The notes: a model not told the origin generated them from the sequence alone. Shown: positions 9,188 through 17,779, counted from the stretch's first letter. The stretch: DNA of 64,000 nt from Deltaproteobacteria bacterium (GCA_023265625.1 JAHFST010000007.1:62001-126000), one strand, 5' to 3'. Numbers and translations are program-made.

Positions 9188-9244
9188 TAACCCCAGGGTA
9201 ACACAGCGAGTTGCCTTTGGGCAAGGTTTGTGCGATGAAGGGGC

Positions 9245-9595
9245 GTGAGTCAAAACCTCTTTTTTCTGCTCAAGGTCATTATCTCGGGGGTCCTAATTGC
9301 CTTGGTGAGCACGATGGCCAAGCATTCGCCGCGCTGGGCGGCGCTGTTGACGGCCCTGCCGATGATGACCTTTCTCTCCCTGATTTGGATTTATCTGGAG
9401 AATCGAGATCTGGCCCTGTTGGAGACGTACACACGCGACGTCCTGCTCTGGGTTTTGCCCAGCCTGCTTTTCTTTGTGGCGGCGATTTACCTGTTTAAGT
9501 GGCGCGTGCCCTTCTTGTTAACCATGGGGATTTCTACCGTTGCCTTGGGGATAGGGGTTTGGGTCTTTCAGAAATTGCATCTCTTGCATGGATAA
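9245..9595 (+). CDS. DUF3147-like small membrane protein
   Basis: A 116-residue integral membrane protein with four predicted hydrophobic segments. The pattern SGVLIALVSTMAKHSPRWAALLTALPMMTFLSLIWIY is typical of DUF3147 proteins. The start is GTG with GAAGGGG just upstream. Its 3' end overlaps the MFS gene by 8 nt, so the two are probably translationally coupled. Function unknown. Confidence 0.8.
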   Translation: MSQNLFFLLKVIISGVLIALVSTMAKHSPRWAALLTALPMMTFLSLIWIYLENRDLALLETYTRDVLLWVLPSLLFFVAAIYLFKWRVPFLLTMGISTVALGIGVWVFQKLHLLHG

Positions 9596-10787
9596 TCCGC
9601 TGCACCACCGCGATTTTCGTTATTACCTAACGGGTCGGTTTCTCGCCCTGTGCGCCTCCCAGATGTTGGGCGTGGGGGTGGGACAATACATCTACGAGTT
9701 GACCCACAGCGCGCTGCATTTGGGGCTGATCGGGTTGGTCCTGTTTCTTCCTAAAATCAGTTTTGTCCTGCTCGCTGGGCATACCGCCGATCGGTTTGAT
9801 CGGCGCGCCGTCATCTTGGTCTGCCGGCTGACCCAATGTGTGGCGACCTTGGGTTTGATCCTCTTCGCCCGGTCCGGTTCCCATGAGTTGGGTTGGTTGT
9901 ATGCGTTGCTCTTGCTCGTTGGGACCGCAAACTCCTTCGAGGGGCCCGCCACACAGGCGATCGTCCCGGCGTTGGTCCCCGCACCGATCTTTAGCCGCGC
10001 CGTCGCCTGGAATGCCTCGGTCATGCAGGCCGCTTTCATTGCTGGCCCCGCGCTGGGGGGCTGCCTCTACGCCTTCGGAAATGTGTTGGGGGTTTTTTAC
10101 GCCATTGCGACGATGCGTCTGCTCAGCGCGGTCCTGATTGCCTTGGTGCGGACCCGCACCGGACGGATGGAAAGCGCCGAACTTTCCTGGCAGACATTGT
10201 TGGCCGGGTTAAATTACGTTTTTCGCACCAAGGTGGTGTTAGGGACGATCTCGCTCGATCTCTTCGCGGTCCTGTTTGGTGGTGCGGTGGCCTTGATGCC
10301 GATTTATGCCAACGACATCCTCCGGGTGGGTCCGAGTGGTCTCGGCATCCTGCGGGCGGCGCCTGCCGCTGGAGCCGCGTTGATGGCCTTGTTCTTCGCC
10401 CATCGTCCCCCGATCCAAAGGGCGGGTTCGGCCATGCTGGGGTGCGTGGCGATGTTTGGGCTAGCCACCATCCTCTTCGGGATCTCGCACAATTTTTATT
10501 TCTCGCTTGCCTGTCTGGTGATCCTGGGTGCCTCCGACATGGTGAGCGTGGTGATCCGCGGTGTATTGGTGCAGATGCAGACACCGCCGGAGATGCGCGG
10601 CCGGGTGAGTGCGGTGAACTTAGTTTTCATCGGGGCCTCCAATGAGTTGGGAGAATTCGAATCAGGCCTGACGGCTGCCTGGTTCGGCACGATCCCGGCG
10701 GTGGTCCTAGGCGGTCTCGGCACCCTCGCCGTCGTGGCCCTCTGGGCCTGGCGGTTCCCGGAGGTGCGAGCGTATCGCTCCCCCTAG
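9588..10787 (+). CDS. MFS transporter, EntS/MFS_3-like exporter
   Basis: A 399-residue major facilitator with about 12 hydrophobic segments. The N-terminus FRYYLTGRFLALCASQMLG and the loop GHTADRFDRRAVIL (MFS motif A variant) are typical of the MFS_3 group, which includes the enterobactin exporter EntS. Substrate cannot be inferred. It overlaps the DUF3147 gene. Confidence 0.9.
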   Translation: MDNPLHHRDFRYYLTGRFLALCASQMLGVGVGQYIYELTHSALHLGLIGLVLFLPKISFVLLAGHTADRFDRRAVILVCRLTQCVATLGLILFARSGSHELGWLYALLLLVGTANSFEGPATQAIVPALVPAPIFSRAVAWNASVMQAAFIAGPALGGCLYAFGNVLGVFYAIATMRLLSAVLIALVRTRTGRMESAELSWQTLLAGLNYVFRTKVVLGTISLDLFAVLFGGAVALMPIYANDILRVGPSGLGILRAAPAAGAALMALFFAHRPPIQRAGSAMLGCVAMFGLATILFGISHNFYFSLACLVILGASDMVSVVIRGVLVQMQTPPEMRGRVSAVNLVFIGASNELGEFESGLTAAWFGTIPAVVLGGLGTLAVVALWAWRFPEVRAYRSP

Positions 10788-10814
10788 TGTACAGAAATAT
10801 CAATCAATTAAGTC

Positions 10815-10841
10815 GCAACAAATCCGATCACTTCCCGATAA
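10815..10841 (+). promoter_or_regulatory. Sigma-28-like promoter of orphan gene 10866
   Basis: GCAA (10815-10818), 15-nt spacer, CCCGATAA (10834-10841; 7 of 8). Unlike most sites in the cluster it leaves a short leader with a GAAGGG ribosome binding site. Confidence 0.7.
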
Positions 10842-10865
10842 TGAGGTCTTAACGAAGGGATGGAC

Positions 10866-11780
10866 ATGCTCGGACTTAAAACCCTTGGCGATTGGTTAAT
10901 GGCATACCGCTATCCGGATGTTGCGGCGCTTCACTCCCTCTTGGTGGGGGCACGACCAACCACGGATGGGGACATTCTATTGTCAAAACCGTTGGGTGTG
11001 TATCCAAGGGAGTGTCTGAGCCAACAGGCCCCTACCATGATCCAGGATTTGTTTCGGTTGGTTGCGGCAGGCACCCAACCACCGGGGCGAATCGAGCCGG
11101 GCGCCTCGTTTCGTCATGGCGGTGCGGAGTTTCGTCCTTGGACCTGCCAAACTGCCGAGGGGTTTCTCCATGTGGCTGGTTATGCCACCAAGGATAGGGT
11201 CCATTGGACGCCTCGCCAAACCTGGCTTTACCCCGAGAAGGCGTTATGCGGCGTGCTGACCGGTCGATGGGGGGTCTTTCTCAAGGAAAGGACTTTTCCC
11301 CTCTCTTCCCGAAATATTGGCACGGCGGCCCATGTCTTCTTGCTGGAGTCGCGCTATGATTTTCCAGGAATTTCGGGGTCGCGGGAACGATTATCAGGCA
11401 TCGTGGCATCTCTCCTGGACACGATGGAACCGCACCAATCGGAGACTACGGTGCGGCGCAACAACGCCCCGCAACAATTCAACGGGCTCTTCCAAGAAAT
11501 GGCGATCGCCTGGCACCCCTTGCTTGGCGAAGACCTTGTGGTGGTGGCCGTTGAGCTGGGTGGGTTGGAATCCTTAGGCCAGGACCAGCGCGTCCAACCG
11601 GTCATTGTGGCCCTGTTAAATCGGAAAATGGATCGGAATCTGGCGCTACCGGAAAAGTTGGCCGAATGGGCCACGAGTCGAGGGAGGGGCAGCCTCGAAA
11701 AAATCCTTTGGGAAAGCCCACCCATGGCCACCGCCATCCGCGACCTGGTGATGCTTCCCTCCAGTAGTTGGGAGTCATGA
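10866..11780 (+). CDS. Orphan protein, sigma-28-like regulon
   Basis: A 304-residue protein of no family I recognise. There is no signal peptide or transmembrane helix. Composition is ordinary, with several Trp-containing strands (FRPWTCQTAEGFLHVAG, DRVHWTPRQTWLYP), suggesting a mixed alpha/beta N-terminal half. I chose ATG 10866 because GAAGGG at 10854-10859 is well spaced to it; ATG 10860 directly abuts that site. It is the first of four consecutive orphan genes on the same strand, each preceded by its own copy of the promoter. Confidence 0.8.
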   Translation: MLGLKTLGDWLMAYRYPDVAALHSLLVGARPTTDGDILLSKPLGVYPRECLSQQAPTMIQDLFRLVAAGTQPPGRIEPGASFRHGGAEFRPWTCQTAEGFLHVAGYATKDRVHWTPRQTWLYPEKALCGVLTGRWGVFLKERTFPLSSRNIGTAAHVFLLESRYDFPGISGSRERLSGIVASLLDTMEPHQSETTVRRNNAPQQFNGLFQEMAIAWHPLLGEDLVVVAVELGGLESLGQDQRVQPVIVALLNRKMDRNLALPEKLAEWATSRGRGSLEKILWESPPMATAIRDLVMLPSSSWES

Positions 11781-11788
11781 AATAACGA

Positions 11789-11815
11789 GCAACATTTTTC
11801 ATGCTTAGCCGAGCA
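11789..11815 (+). promoter_or_regulatory. Sigma-28-like promoter of orphan gene 11824
   Basis: GCAA (11789-11792), CATTTTT, 15-nt spacer, GCCGAGCA (11808-11815; 6 of 8). The ATG at 11824 is 8 nt downstream. Confidence 0.7.
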
Positions 11816-11823
11816 TTGTGACC

Positions 11824-12915
11824 ATGTCTAACGGTTCAGTGACAACATTAGGCGAGATTCATCCGCTGTTGCAACGCCTGGAGGCGATCCCCTCAGGGCA
11901 GTTGGGGACAGTCTTGGATGCGGCCATGGTTGTGCTCTCCTTGATGCAAACGTGTCTCCACGATTCTGCTGAAAAAGAGGGTGTTCGGTTCAAGCTTCTG
12001 ACAGTCGAACAGGCGGATCAATCAGGACTGGCGCTCTTGTTGGAAGGGCGATCCCCATTGGCCTCGTTAGTGACCACGCTGCCGAAGGCGCAATCGTTTA
12101 CGGTGACCAACCTAGGGAACGATGGCCCGTTCCCACTGGGATTGATCACCCATCATCCAGGAGAGGAAACGGCCTGGTATGTGCGGGCCGACCGCCTTTT
12201 GGTCTCCGCAGCGGCGGCAAGTGGCACGGGACGAGTGGTCGAAGTTATTATGAGGACTGAGGGATATTATTTTGTCGGGGATGGTTTCTTTGGTGCTACG
12301 GGTCCGGTGGCGGGCGGTCATCTCTATGTGGGTGTTATCCTCGATGAAGCGGTAAGGCGCCGTCTTGCGCCCGTTCCAGTCTTGTCCCCCCGGTTGGAGG
12401 GTTCCCCCAAAACGGATTTATCTACCCCGCTCTCCCAACTTTTGGCGCCGCGAGCGGGCGATGATACTACAAAGGTGATGCGATGTTCCGGCCTGCGCAG
12501 TGATCTCATTGACGAGGAAATCCTCTTGGTGGGGGATGTCTTGTCAAAAGTGGAGAATGGCCAAATTAAGGGTCTCTCGGCAACTAAAAGTCTCTTTCTC
12601 CAACAGCTTTTGTGGGACGCCGGAATCGAGTGGAAGCGACGTGCAAACTGGTCCCCTCCACAGCCCAGCGTGGCGTTGTTGGGTACCTGCCTTTGGGACC
12701 TCTTGAAGCAGGCGCCGATTGATCGGTTGCCGATGAGTACGCGACAGTACAAGACCATTGATGATTGGCGGCCTGTTGCGGGGTCATCTCTTACCTATGG
12801 TGATTACTTACGCATGCCTCAAAAAAAACGTGATAAACTTCCCATTCAGAGTCAGAGATACATCAATCCATACCTCTGGTTAATGGGCCTTCCCCATAAA
12901 ACGAGGATCTCATAA
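11824..12915 (+). CDS. Orphan protein, sigma-28-like regulon
   Basis: A 363-residue unknown protein. Its N-terminus (LLQRLEAIPSGQLGTVLDAA) resembles that of the 5410 gene (ALPSGQWG...DAVL). Residues about 85-170 look like a beta-rich domain (SFTVTNLGNDGPFPLGLITHH, GYYFVGDGFFGATGPVAGGHLYVGV). No signal peptide. A GTG at 11818 is an alternative start but lies only 2 nt after the -10 box. No ribosome binding site is visible, so a leaderless message is likely. Confidence 0.8.
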   Translation: MSNGSVTTLGEIHPLLQRLEAIPSGQLGTVLDAAMVVLSLMQTCLHDSAEKEGVRFKLLTVEQADQSGLALLLEGRSPLASLVTTLPKAQSFTVTNLGNDGPFPLGLITHHPGEETAWYVRADRLLVSAAAASGTGRVVEVIMRTEGYYFVGDGFFGATGPVAGGHLYVGVILDEAVRRRLAPVPVLSPRLEGSPKTDLSTPLSQLLAPRAGDDTTKVMRCSGLRSDLIDEEILLVGDVLSKVENGQIKGLSATKSLFLQQLLWDAGIEWKRRANWSPPQPSVALLGTCLWDLLKQAPIDRLPMSTRQYKTIDDWRPVAGSSLTYGDYLRMPQKKRDKLPIQSQRYINPYLWLMGLPHKTRIS

Positions 12916-12939
12916 AGGATAATTTTGCTGCGGGTTGAA

Positions 12940-12966
12940 GCAACTTATCTAAATCGTTGCCGATAT
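12940..12966 (+). promoter_or_regulatory. Sigma-28-like promoter of orphan gene 12973
   Basis: GCAA (12940-12943), 15-nt spacer, GCCGATAT (12959-12966; 7 of 8). The ATG at 12973 is 6 nt downstream, at about the expected transcription start. Confidence 0.75.
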
Positions 12967-12972
12967 TGGAGT

Positions 12973-14127
12973 ATGGTGGTTTCATTTAATCAAGCGAGCG
13001 GTCGGGTTCCCCATGCAGCGGGCGGATTTGGCGCACCAGAGGGTGGAGCGGGGGCTGCTGGTGGGGCAGGTGGGTACAAACCGGTCTTTTCTCAGGAATG
13101 GCGCTACCTGCTCAACCTGGTTGACGCCTTCCGTCATGCGGTCTTCTCCCCGGATTTTCGCGCCGCTCTGGACCAGACGGTTTTTGCCTGTCGTGCGGCG
13201 GAGGCGGGGGTTTTGCCGCATCATCTTGGTGGCGAGGTGGAGGATAGCCTCAAATCGTATGCGACGACCCTGAAGACCGAGGCTAGCTATATCGATCCGA
13301 TGGATCGGCGCTACTTTTCCTCGGCCTTTGTCCTGCTGGGCGGACTTTTGTCCTGGTCAGGGGGAGCTCAGGCGCAGGTGATCCAATTGGGGTGCTTAAC
13401 CGCGGATTATTTTGCGGTGATTGACAAAGATTACGGGTGCGCTCCGAGGGAACGGTTTTCGCTCTTTGAGGAAGAAAGAAATTTGGCGCACATGTTGCTG
13501 GGGCTTGGCCCCCATCTTATTCCCACCGAGTTGCCGACGGCGGTGCGCATCCCGCTGGCGGCGGCCATCGGGCGGGTCGGACTTGCCAGTGCCGGCCAGT
13601 TCTGGTCGCAGTCAAACATTGAACTGCCCGGTTTGTCTGAGGCCTCCTGGGCCGTCTTTCCCGATTTGGAACCGAGGACCTTGTCGAGCCACCATCATGC
13701 CCTCAGGGAACCCTCCACGTATTTTTTCCCACTGTTGAATTGGCGACTGGGCGGTGAGGTGCAAGTGGATTACATGGTGGCCGCTTGCATGCAGGTGATC
13801 GGGGCGATGGCCACGACCGAGCCTTACACCCAATCTCGTCCCACCCGGTACTACTACCGCCATTATTTGGCTAATTACGACCTGCTCCGGTCGCATTCGG
13901 AAGGGGGAGGCGGGGTGGTGTTAGATCCAGAGCTGGATTCCCCCCTGCGACGTAGTTTCAAAAACTTTCTGGTGGCCGGAGCTGAGGACCGCTCCTGGCG
14001 CCGGTTGATGGGCAGGCTGGTCGATTGGGCCGAAGCAACGGCGGAGTACCAACCCTTGAGCCGTCAGCACCCAGGGCTGACTCCCTTCCTGCGCCAGTCC
14101 CTTGGGCCGGGGTTCATGAGCGCCTAA
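12973..14127 (+). CDS. Orphan protein, Gly-rich N-terminus, sigma-28-like regulon
   Basis: A 384-residue unknown protein. Residues about 9-35 are a low-complexity Gly/Ala linker (GGFGAPEGGAGAAGGAGG); the rest is predicted helical, with aromatic-rich segments near the C-terminus (RPTRYYYRHYLANYDLLR). A disordered N-terminus before a folded domain is common in exported effectors, but this is only suggestive. The start at ATG 12973 is set by the promoter; an in-frame TTG at 12925 would lie upstream of it. Confidence 0.8.
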   Translation: MVVSFNQASGRVPHAAGGFGAPEGGAGAAGGAGGYKPVFSQEWRYLLNLVDAFRHAVFSPDFRAALDQTVFACRAAEAGVLPHHLGGEVEDSLKSYATTLKTEASYIDPMDRRYFSSAFVLLGGLLSWSGGAQAQVIQLGCLTADYFAVIDKDYGCAPRERFSLFEEERNLAHMLLGLGPHLIPTELPTAVRIPLAAAIGRVGLASAGQFWSQSNIELPGLSEASWAVFPDLEPRTLSSHHHALREPSTYFFPLLNWRLGGEVQVDYMVAACMQVIGAMATTEPYTQSRPTRYYYRHYLANYDLLRSHSEGGGGVVLDPELDSPLRRSFKNFLVAGAEDRSWRRLMGRLVDWAEATAEYQPLSRQHPGLTPFLRQSLGPGFMSA

Positions 14128-14135
14128 ATTAGCAC

Positions 14136-14162
14136 GCAACCTTTTTCCTCTCAAACCGAATA
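14136..14162 (+). promoter_or_regulatory. Sigma-28-like promoter of orphan gene 14169
   Basis: GCAA (14136-14139) followed by CCTTTTT, 15-nt spacer, ACCGAATA (14155-14162; 5 of 8). The ATG at 14169 is 6 nt downstream. The preceding ACGCAAC matches the 20511 site. Confidence 0.65.
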
Positions 14163-14168
14163 GTCGTT

Positions 14169-16148
14169 ATGTTTGATGTCACAACACGCGAACGGGTGTT
14201 TCAAGTGCTAAGTTGGTTGAGAACTGGGAGAGATCTGGCCGCCATTGCCGGTTTTCAGGCCAACGCCTTGTTAGAACGCACTGGCTTACAGGTCCCGATG
14301 CTCGGAGCCAAGCAACGTTTGGCCGGGATCTTACAAGAAAGGGCTCCGGGTGTCTTGGCTGGGGTTGGCCGATTCCATGAAACGGTTGCGGGGCTTGCAG
14401 ACGTCTGGAGCGGCAGCGACCTCTATCTGCAATCGGTGCTATTTGAGGACCCGGAGGTAAGCGCCCATCCGCAGGCCTTGGAGTTGCTACAAATTATCAC
14501 CGGTCCGGGACGGTTGGATGATGAGGGCTATCCCTTAATCCCCTTCGAAGACTTTCAGTCCTTTGTGCGAGAGATCCCGCATCTCTTTGGCGATGGTTTG
14601 GCCTTTCTCGATTGGAAGGAACAAGTTGAACGGTTCTTGGCGCACCAACACGATCTTCCTCGGGAAGGGGTTGAGTCGGCACAACGGGTGTTAAAGGCCC
14701 TGGAGACAATGACCTTCACGGCAGCCGTCACCGCCCCGCCCGATCTTTGGTTGGCGAAACAGATCCTCTCTGTTCACGAACGGTTGGGCACGTTGCGCGA
14801 CTTGAGGGCGGGAATCGTCATTCAGGTGGAATCCTACGCGCAAGACCATGGGATGAATCCCCTCCAGCTCGAGCATGATCTTCATTTTCTCTCGGTCCGC
14901 GGCTACTTGATCCGAACTCCGGAGGGCTATGCGCAGGCGGCTTACCCGGCCAGCCTGATCTTGGACGAGGTGAGCGAACTTCCAGAAGAATTTAGAATCG
15001 ATATGACCGCCATGTTGAACCATTGGTTTCAAGGTGAAGAAATTAACCGGGCAACGCTTCAGTCGTGGCTGAAACTGCGCAAGGTCCCAGGGAGCGGGGT
15101 TGCTGTGCCTGGCTGGGTGGCCGATTCCTATCAGATAGACTTGGGTTATTATCTCTTGCCGATTGTCTTGGGACTCCGGGCCGCGGGCCTTACGAAGGAT
15201 TTGAAAAAAGGATCGGAGTTCAAACTCGATCGAGTGACCCCGGAGATGAGAAAGGTTTTGGACGAGGCCGGTTTGACCCGGCGGGGCATGGTGACCGAGT
15301 TGGGTGCGCGGGTCTTTGAACGCGGGCCGGGGGCTTATGGGATCATCGGGGCCTATTATCCCTACTTAAATAAGTTGGAAAAATTGTTGAAGACGACTGG
15401 AGAGCGACCTTGGGTGGAACGTGCGGCGAATATCTTCGCCAGCAAAGAGGCCAACCGAAAGGGGTTTGCCGACGCGGTGGCGGCGCTCAAAAATTACTGT
15501 GACACGGCAGGTTTCACCTGCTCTGTGGTTATTGAACATGCCATGGGACTGGCGGTTGGAATTCAAGAATTTGTCAAAGTCTTTGGGACGGATGGCCTTC
15601 GTTTTGTGGGGGCCGATTATGAAGAGGCGGCGATTATCGGGGCGCGTCGGGTACAAGTGGCCGGTCATCTGCCAATTCATATGGATATGGTCCAGTCGAA
15701 CATCGGTGATCCGGAGGGATTGATCCGTTATATGGTAAATGATCTGCAGTTGGACACCAAAGGGGCAGTCATGATTGCCGGCAATGGCTTTCACGAGGTA
15801 AGAGGGCCCGGTGGAACGATGCAGACCGATGCGCAAATGGTAGAAGTTTTTCGCAAATACCGGGAGGCGGGCATTCGGTTGATATTTATCGAACAGTCGG
15901 GCCTGTCAGACGAACAGATCTTAGCCAGTGCCTGGAATAGTTACTTTGCCGGTTTTGATTGGGTCCACCGGACCTCCGGCCAACGGCCCCGCTCTCCGCA
16001 GAGTTGGATCGAGTGCGCCGAGCGCGCCGGATATGTTGTTTTACCGGAACCCTATTCCCACGGGACTCGGCGCCTCTTCCCTTGCCCCTTGCCGGGACAA
16101 GACAACCCTCCGATCAGTCGCACCTATTTTTGCGTGCCGACTATGTAA
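14169..16148 (+). CDS. Large orphan protein with C-terminal methyltransferase-like region
   Basis: A 659-residue protein. The first ~400 residues are helical and unrecognised. From about residue 435 the pattern resembles a class I SAM-dependent methyltransferase: LRFVGADYEEAAI, then VAGHLPIHMDMVQSNIGDP, GAVMIAGNGFHEVRG, REAGIRLIFIEQSGLSDE, and the C-terminal SWIECAERAGYVVLPE. This reading is by eye and tentative. The canonical GxGxG is not obvious. There is no ribosome binding site, and the start codon is 6 nt after the -10 box. Last gene of the four-gene orphan cluster. Confidence 0.78.
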   Translation: MFDVTTRERVFQVLSWLRTGRDLAAIAGFQANALLERTGLQVPMLGAKQRLAGILQERAPGVLAGVGRFHETVAGLADVWSGSDLYLQSVLFEDPEVSAHPQALELLQIITGPGRLDDEGYPLIPFEDFQSFVREIPHLFGDGLAFLDWKEQVERFLAHQHDLPREGVESAQRVLKALETMTFTAAVTAPPDLWLAKQILSVHERLGTLRDLRAGIVIQVESYAQDHGMNPLQLEHDLHFLSVRGYLIRTPEGYAQAAYPASLILDEVSELPEEFRIDMTAMLNHWFQGEEINRATLQSWLKLRKVPGSGVAVPGWVADSYQIDLGYYLLPIVLGLRAAGLTKDLKKGSEFKLDRVTPEMRKVLDEAGLTRRGMVTELGARVFERGPGAYGIIGAYYPYLNKLEKLLKTTGERPWVERAANIFASKEANRKGFADAVAALKNYCDTAGFTCSVVIEHAMGLAVGIQEFVKVFGTDGLRFVGADYEEAAIIGARRVQVAGHLPIHMDMVQSNIGDPEGLIRYMVNDLQLDTKGAVMIAGNGFHEVRGPGGTMQTDAQMVEVFRKYREAGIRLIFIEQSGLSDEQILASAWNSYFAGFDWVHRTSGQRPRSPQSWIECAERAGYVVLPEPYSHGTRRLFPCPLPGQDNPPISRTYFCVPTM

Positions 16149-16161
16149 TTCCTATTGGACA

Positions 16162-16180
16162 CCCTGAGCTTGTCGAAGGG
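16162..16180. repeat. Dispersed palindromic motif CCCTGAGCTTGTCGAAGGG
   Basis: A 19-nt hairpin motif of a type scattered in many bacterial genomes (its complement contains TTCGACAAGCTCAGG). One copy seen here, just after the stop of the 14169 gene, where it may act as a weak hairpin. Confidence 0.6.
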
Positions 16181-16241
16181 TCATTCGATTATTTCAGATA
16201 ACCTTGCACAGACAATTTTTTTTCGTTAGCTTTCTTCATTC

Positions 16242-16679
16242 ATGTCCCAAGGCAAAGTCTATCATCTCGAACCCATCTTTCACCTCTTGAACCAGCGCTA
16301 TTTTGCGGGAAAGATTGGCTGCAAGCTGGAGTGGGGTCGGGTGCGTGCCGTGCGGGTGCGGCGGGTGAGGCAATTGGGGCGCTATGAGCGGCGGGCCAAT
16401 CGGATTGTGCTCAATCGGGTGTTGGATCAACCAGACGTTCCGGTTCACGTTGTGGAAGCGGTGCTACACCACGAGATGTGCCATGCGGCGGTCCCGCCCA
16501 CGCGGCAACGGAGGCGGATGCTCTACCATTCCCCGGAGTTTCGGGCCAAGGAGCGGGAGTACGAGCATTATGAGGCAGCGCGTGGCTGGATCAAGACGAG
16601 CCATAAAATCTTGTTCCAACCTCCAAAGAATCATTTGTTAGTATTTAATGCGCTGGGATTTGGAGGATTGAAAAGATGA
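16242..16679 (+). CDS. SprT-like zinc metalloprotease-domain protein
   Basis: A 145-residue protein with the zincin motif HHEMCH at residues about 79-84, followed by a further basic/His segment (LYHSPEFRAKEREYEHYEAARGW). N-terminal LNQRYFAGKIGCKLEWG matches the SprT-like (COG3091-type) fold. Very basic in its middle (RVRAVRVRRVRQLGRYERRANR), suggesting nucleic-acid contact. It overlaps greB by 4 nt, so both are probably made from one message. Substrate unknown. Confidence 0.85.
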   Translation: MSQGKVYHLEPIFHLLNQRYFAGKIGCKLEWGRVRAVRVRRVRQLGRYERRANRIVLNRVLDQPDVPVHVVEAVLHHEMCHAAVPPTRQRRRMLYHSPEFRAKEREYEHYEAARGWIKTSHKILFQPPKNHLLVFNALGFGGLKR

Positions 16680-17230
16680 GCAAGGCCTTTGTGACAGAAG
16701 AAACAGCTGAGGGGGAAGAAGAGGAGATTCCCCAACCCCATCTCCCTGCCGGGAGCAAGAATTACATCACGCCGAAGGGACTCACCCGTCTCCAAGAAGA
16801 ATTGCACGACCTCCTGCATAAGCAGCGGCCGGAGATGACGGCCACGGTGGCGTGGGCGGCCGGTAACGGGGACCGTTCGGAGAATGCCGATTATACCTAC
16901 GGCAAGCGGCGGCTCCGCGAAATTGATCGCCGCCTCCGGTTTTTGACCAAGCGGATCGAGTCGGCCGAGGTGATTGACCCGGCCACGAGAAATTCCGAGC
17001 AGGTTTTTTTTGGCGCCACCGTGACGGTGCAGGATGAGGAGGGTGTTGTCGAAACCTACCGTATCGTTGGTGTGGACGAGATCGACATGGAAAAGAAACG
17101 CATCAGCTGGATCTCCCCCCTAGCGCGCGCCCTCCTCAAGGCCCGGGCGGGGGATGTGGTCACCTTCAAGTCCCCGCGCGGCCCGCGGGAGTTGGAGATT
17201 GTGGAGGTGGTTTATCAGGCGATACTGTAG
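16676..17230 (+). CDS. greB: Transcription elongation factor GreB
   Basis: GreB rescues backtracked RNA polymerase by stimulating transcript cleavage. The N-terminal coiled coil contains the typical NYITPKGLTRLQEEL and GDRSENADYTYGKRRLREIDRRLRFLTKRI. The acidic tip residues that coordinate Mg2+ in the polymerase channel fall in SENADY. The C-terminal FKBP-like half has FGATVTV, ISPLARALLKARAGDVV. It starts with an unusual acidic 25-residue extension (EETAEGEEEE). The stop codon TAG is the first part of a REP palindrome. Confidence 0.95.
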   Translation: MSKAFVTEETAEGEEEEIPQPHLPAGSKNYITPKGLTRLQEELHDLLHKQRPEMTATVAWAAGNGDRSENADYTYGKRRLREIDRRLRFLTKRIESAEVIDPATRNSEQVFFGATVTVQDEEGVVETYRIVGVDEIDMEKKRISWISPLARALLKARAGDVVTFKSPRGPRELEIVEVVYQAIL

Positions 17231-17253
17231 GGGCGCACCCATGTGTGCGCCCT
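17227..17253. repeat. REP palindrome at greB 3' end
   Basis: GTAGGGGCGCACCCATGTGTGCGCCC is a single unit of the family. Its TAG is the greB stop. It lies between greB and the broken hicA. Confidence 0.8.
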
Positions 17254-17319
17254 GATCCCGGAGGCCTACTCGACCCCCATTTATTGCATTTATTGGCAGC
17301 AACCCCGGCTTGACGAGGT

Positions 17320-17537
17320 TTATGCTTCGAACCAATCGTTTTTCGATATCCCTGCCTGTCGCAAGATTCTTTTCAATAATTCGATCCCGATATCTCCTCG
17401 GTGGGGATTGGGCACTGTCAGAACCAGCTTTCCCTTGATCATGTAGGGATGACGACCCCTGAATAAGGGCCATCAAATCCCAACCTGCGAAGTTTTCGTA
17501 TCAGTTCTTTCCAGGTAATCGGGGGTAAGCCAGGCAT
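17320..17537 (-). pseudogene. hicA: hicA toxin gene broken by a one-base frameshift
   Basis: Starting at ATG 17537 (overlapping the hicB stop), the minus strand reads MPGLPPITWKELIRKLRRLG then FDGPYSG, the typical HicA start. After the G4 run at 17456-17459 the frame is wrong. Shifting by one base restores RHPYMIKGKLVLTVPN and HRGDIGIELLKRILRQAGIS to a stop at 17320-17322. HicA is an mRNA interferase with a dsRBD-like fold whose active His is in the G-x-H-x-x-(Y/M) region, exactly at the break. One missing G would explain the loss, so either the toxin is inactivated or this is a sequencing error in a homopolymer. Confidence 0.8.
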
Positions 17538-17779
17538 TAGGCAACTTTTTTCAACTTCAGGTCTATGGTCTTCAACTTGGGGATGCTCAAATTACGCCGC
17601 AATCGCACTAACAACCATTCCTCCAAGACCTCGCGGAGTTCTTTTCGACACTGTGTCAAGGTTTTTGCGTTGGCATAAACACCTCGAAACCCTGGAATAG
17701 AACCATAATGAGAATGATCATCCTTTAGGACCTCAAACTTTGCCTTCCTCAAGGCTTCTTCCACATACTCTAATAGCAT
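17537..17779 (-). CDS. hicB: HicB-family antitoxin
   Basis: An 80-residue protein with the HicB partial RNase-H-like fold: EEALRKAKFEVLKDDHSHYGSIPGFRGVYANAKTLTQCRKELREVLEEWLL. The strand 'GSIPGFRGVYANAKT' followed by the E/R helix is the family signature. It precedes hicA on the same strand with a TAATG stop/start overlap. I chose the ATG at 17779. It should neutralise HicA, but the partner is frame-shifted here. Confidence 0.8.
   Translation of the reverse strand: MLLEYVEEALRKAKFEVLKDDHSHYGSIPGFRGVYANAKTLTQCRKELREVLEEWLLVRLRRNLSIPKLKTIDLKLKKVA

Noticed and set aside
16205-16242. ACAA plus T-run before the SprT-like gene as another regulon promoter
   Set aside because: Nothing like GCCGATAA lies at 15-17 nt spacing.
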